From NCBI RefSeq assembly GCF_902859645.1, contig NZ_CADIJR010000032.1, positions 1 through 64,000 of the forward strand: 64,000 nt of DNA, read 5' to 3'. The notes beneath the pieces are model-generated. The model was not told the origin of the DNA. It did not search any database and saw only the letters and a program-made list of their open reading frames with translations. Source of the DNA: Achromobacter insuavis. Its GTDB lineage: Bacteria > Pseudomonadota > Gammaproteobacteria > Burkholderiales > Burkholderiaceae_B. Position 1 is the stretch's first letter. Every line of letters begins with the position of its first letter. The position numbers and the translations under genes were made by a program. This document shows positions 63,897 through 64,000 of the stretch, one piece after another.

Positions 63897-64000
63897 GATG
63901 ATGTCCTCTGGGTGATTCGGGAAACGCCGCCCAACACGAGACGGCGCGGTATGGGTACGATATAAGGGAATCAGACTACCCAGTGGTGGCATTTATTCAC

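Overview
This 64 kb window is GC-rich chromosomal DNA, densely packed with genes, from a betaproteobacterium of the Alcaligenaceae (Bordetella or Achromobacter type). The evidence is four extracytoplasmic solute receptors of the Bug/tripartite-tricarboxylate type, the gene order exbB-exbD-lpxK-igaA-trm112-kdsB-adk-murJ-rpsT, and many small LysR, GntR and TetR-regulated catabolic operons. I see no rRNA, tRNA, CRISPR array, insertion sequence or prophage.

Layout. 1-12 kb is envelope and housekeeping: xseA (cut by the left edge), a MotA/TolQ/ExbB-ExbD pair, lpxK, a large IgaA-family membrane protein, a Trm112-like small protein, kdsB, adk, a short-chain dehydrogenase, murJ, an orphan FecR-like protein and rpsT, which has a folded leader. 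12-15 kb holds the divergent lysR/lysA pair and a GarL-like aldolase. 15-23 kb is a sugar-acid or hydroxyacid catabolic region: three solute receptors, an Ldh-type oxidoreductase, a GntR regulator, a DapA-like lyase and a D-2-hydroxyacid dehydrogenase. 23-26.5 kb holds a small basic secreted protein, a TauE/SafE permease, radA and an unknown membrane protein. 26.6-33.1 kb is a homoprotocatechuate (3,4-dihydroxyphenylacetate) meta-cleavage cluster: hpaR, hpaD and hpaE facing hpaF-G1 (a fusion), hpaG2, hpaH and hpaI. It should convert homoprotocatechuate to succinate semialdehyde plus pyruvate, and two HpaR operator candidates lie between the divergent arms. 33-39.4 kb holds a short-chain dehydrogenase, alr, the squalene operon hpnCDE, crcB and an HdeD-like protein.

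39.5-44 kb is the most interesting part. A probably Fur-controlled five-gene operon encodes a PepSY membrane protein, a DUF2271 protein that carries an ApbE-type flavinylation motif, a DUF4198 protein, ApbE itself and a membrane-anchored diflavin reductase. Together they look like a route that moves electrons from NAD(P)H across the inner membrane to a covalently flavinylated periplasmic protein.

44-51 kb contains a solute receptor with an N-acyl-D-amino-acid deacylase and a LysR regulator, then a three-gene operon (Tm-1-like ATP-binding protein, PEP-hydrolase-like TIM barrel, SRPBCC protein) facing a TetR gene with a perfect operator-like palindrome. 51-64 kb holds a PHP-type metallohydrolase lipoprotein, an SQR-like flavoprotein with a DUF1641 partner, clpB with a sigma-32-like promoter, a gamma-glutamylcyclotransferase, an FNR regulator, an exported alpha/beta hydrolase, an MHS-family transporter, a carboxymuconolactone-decarboxylase-like protein, a 2Fe-2S ferredoxin, a Nudix hydrolase and a quinone-reductase-like dehydrogenase.
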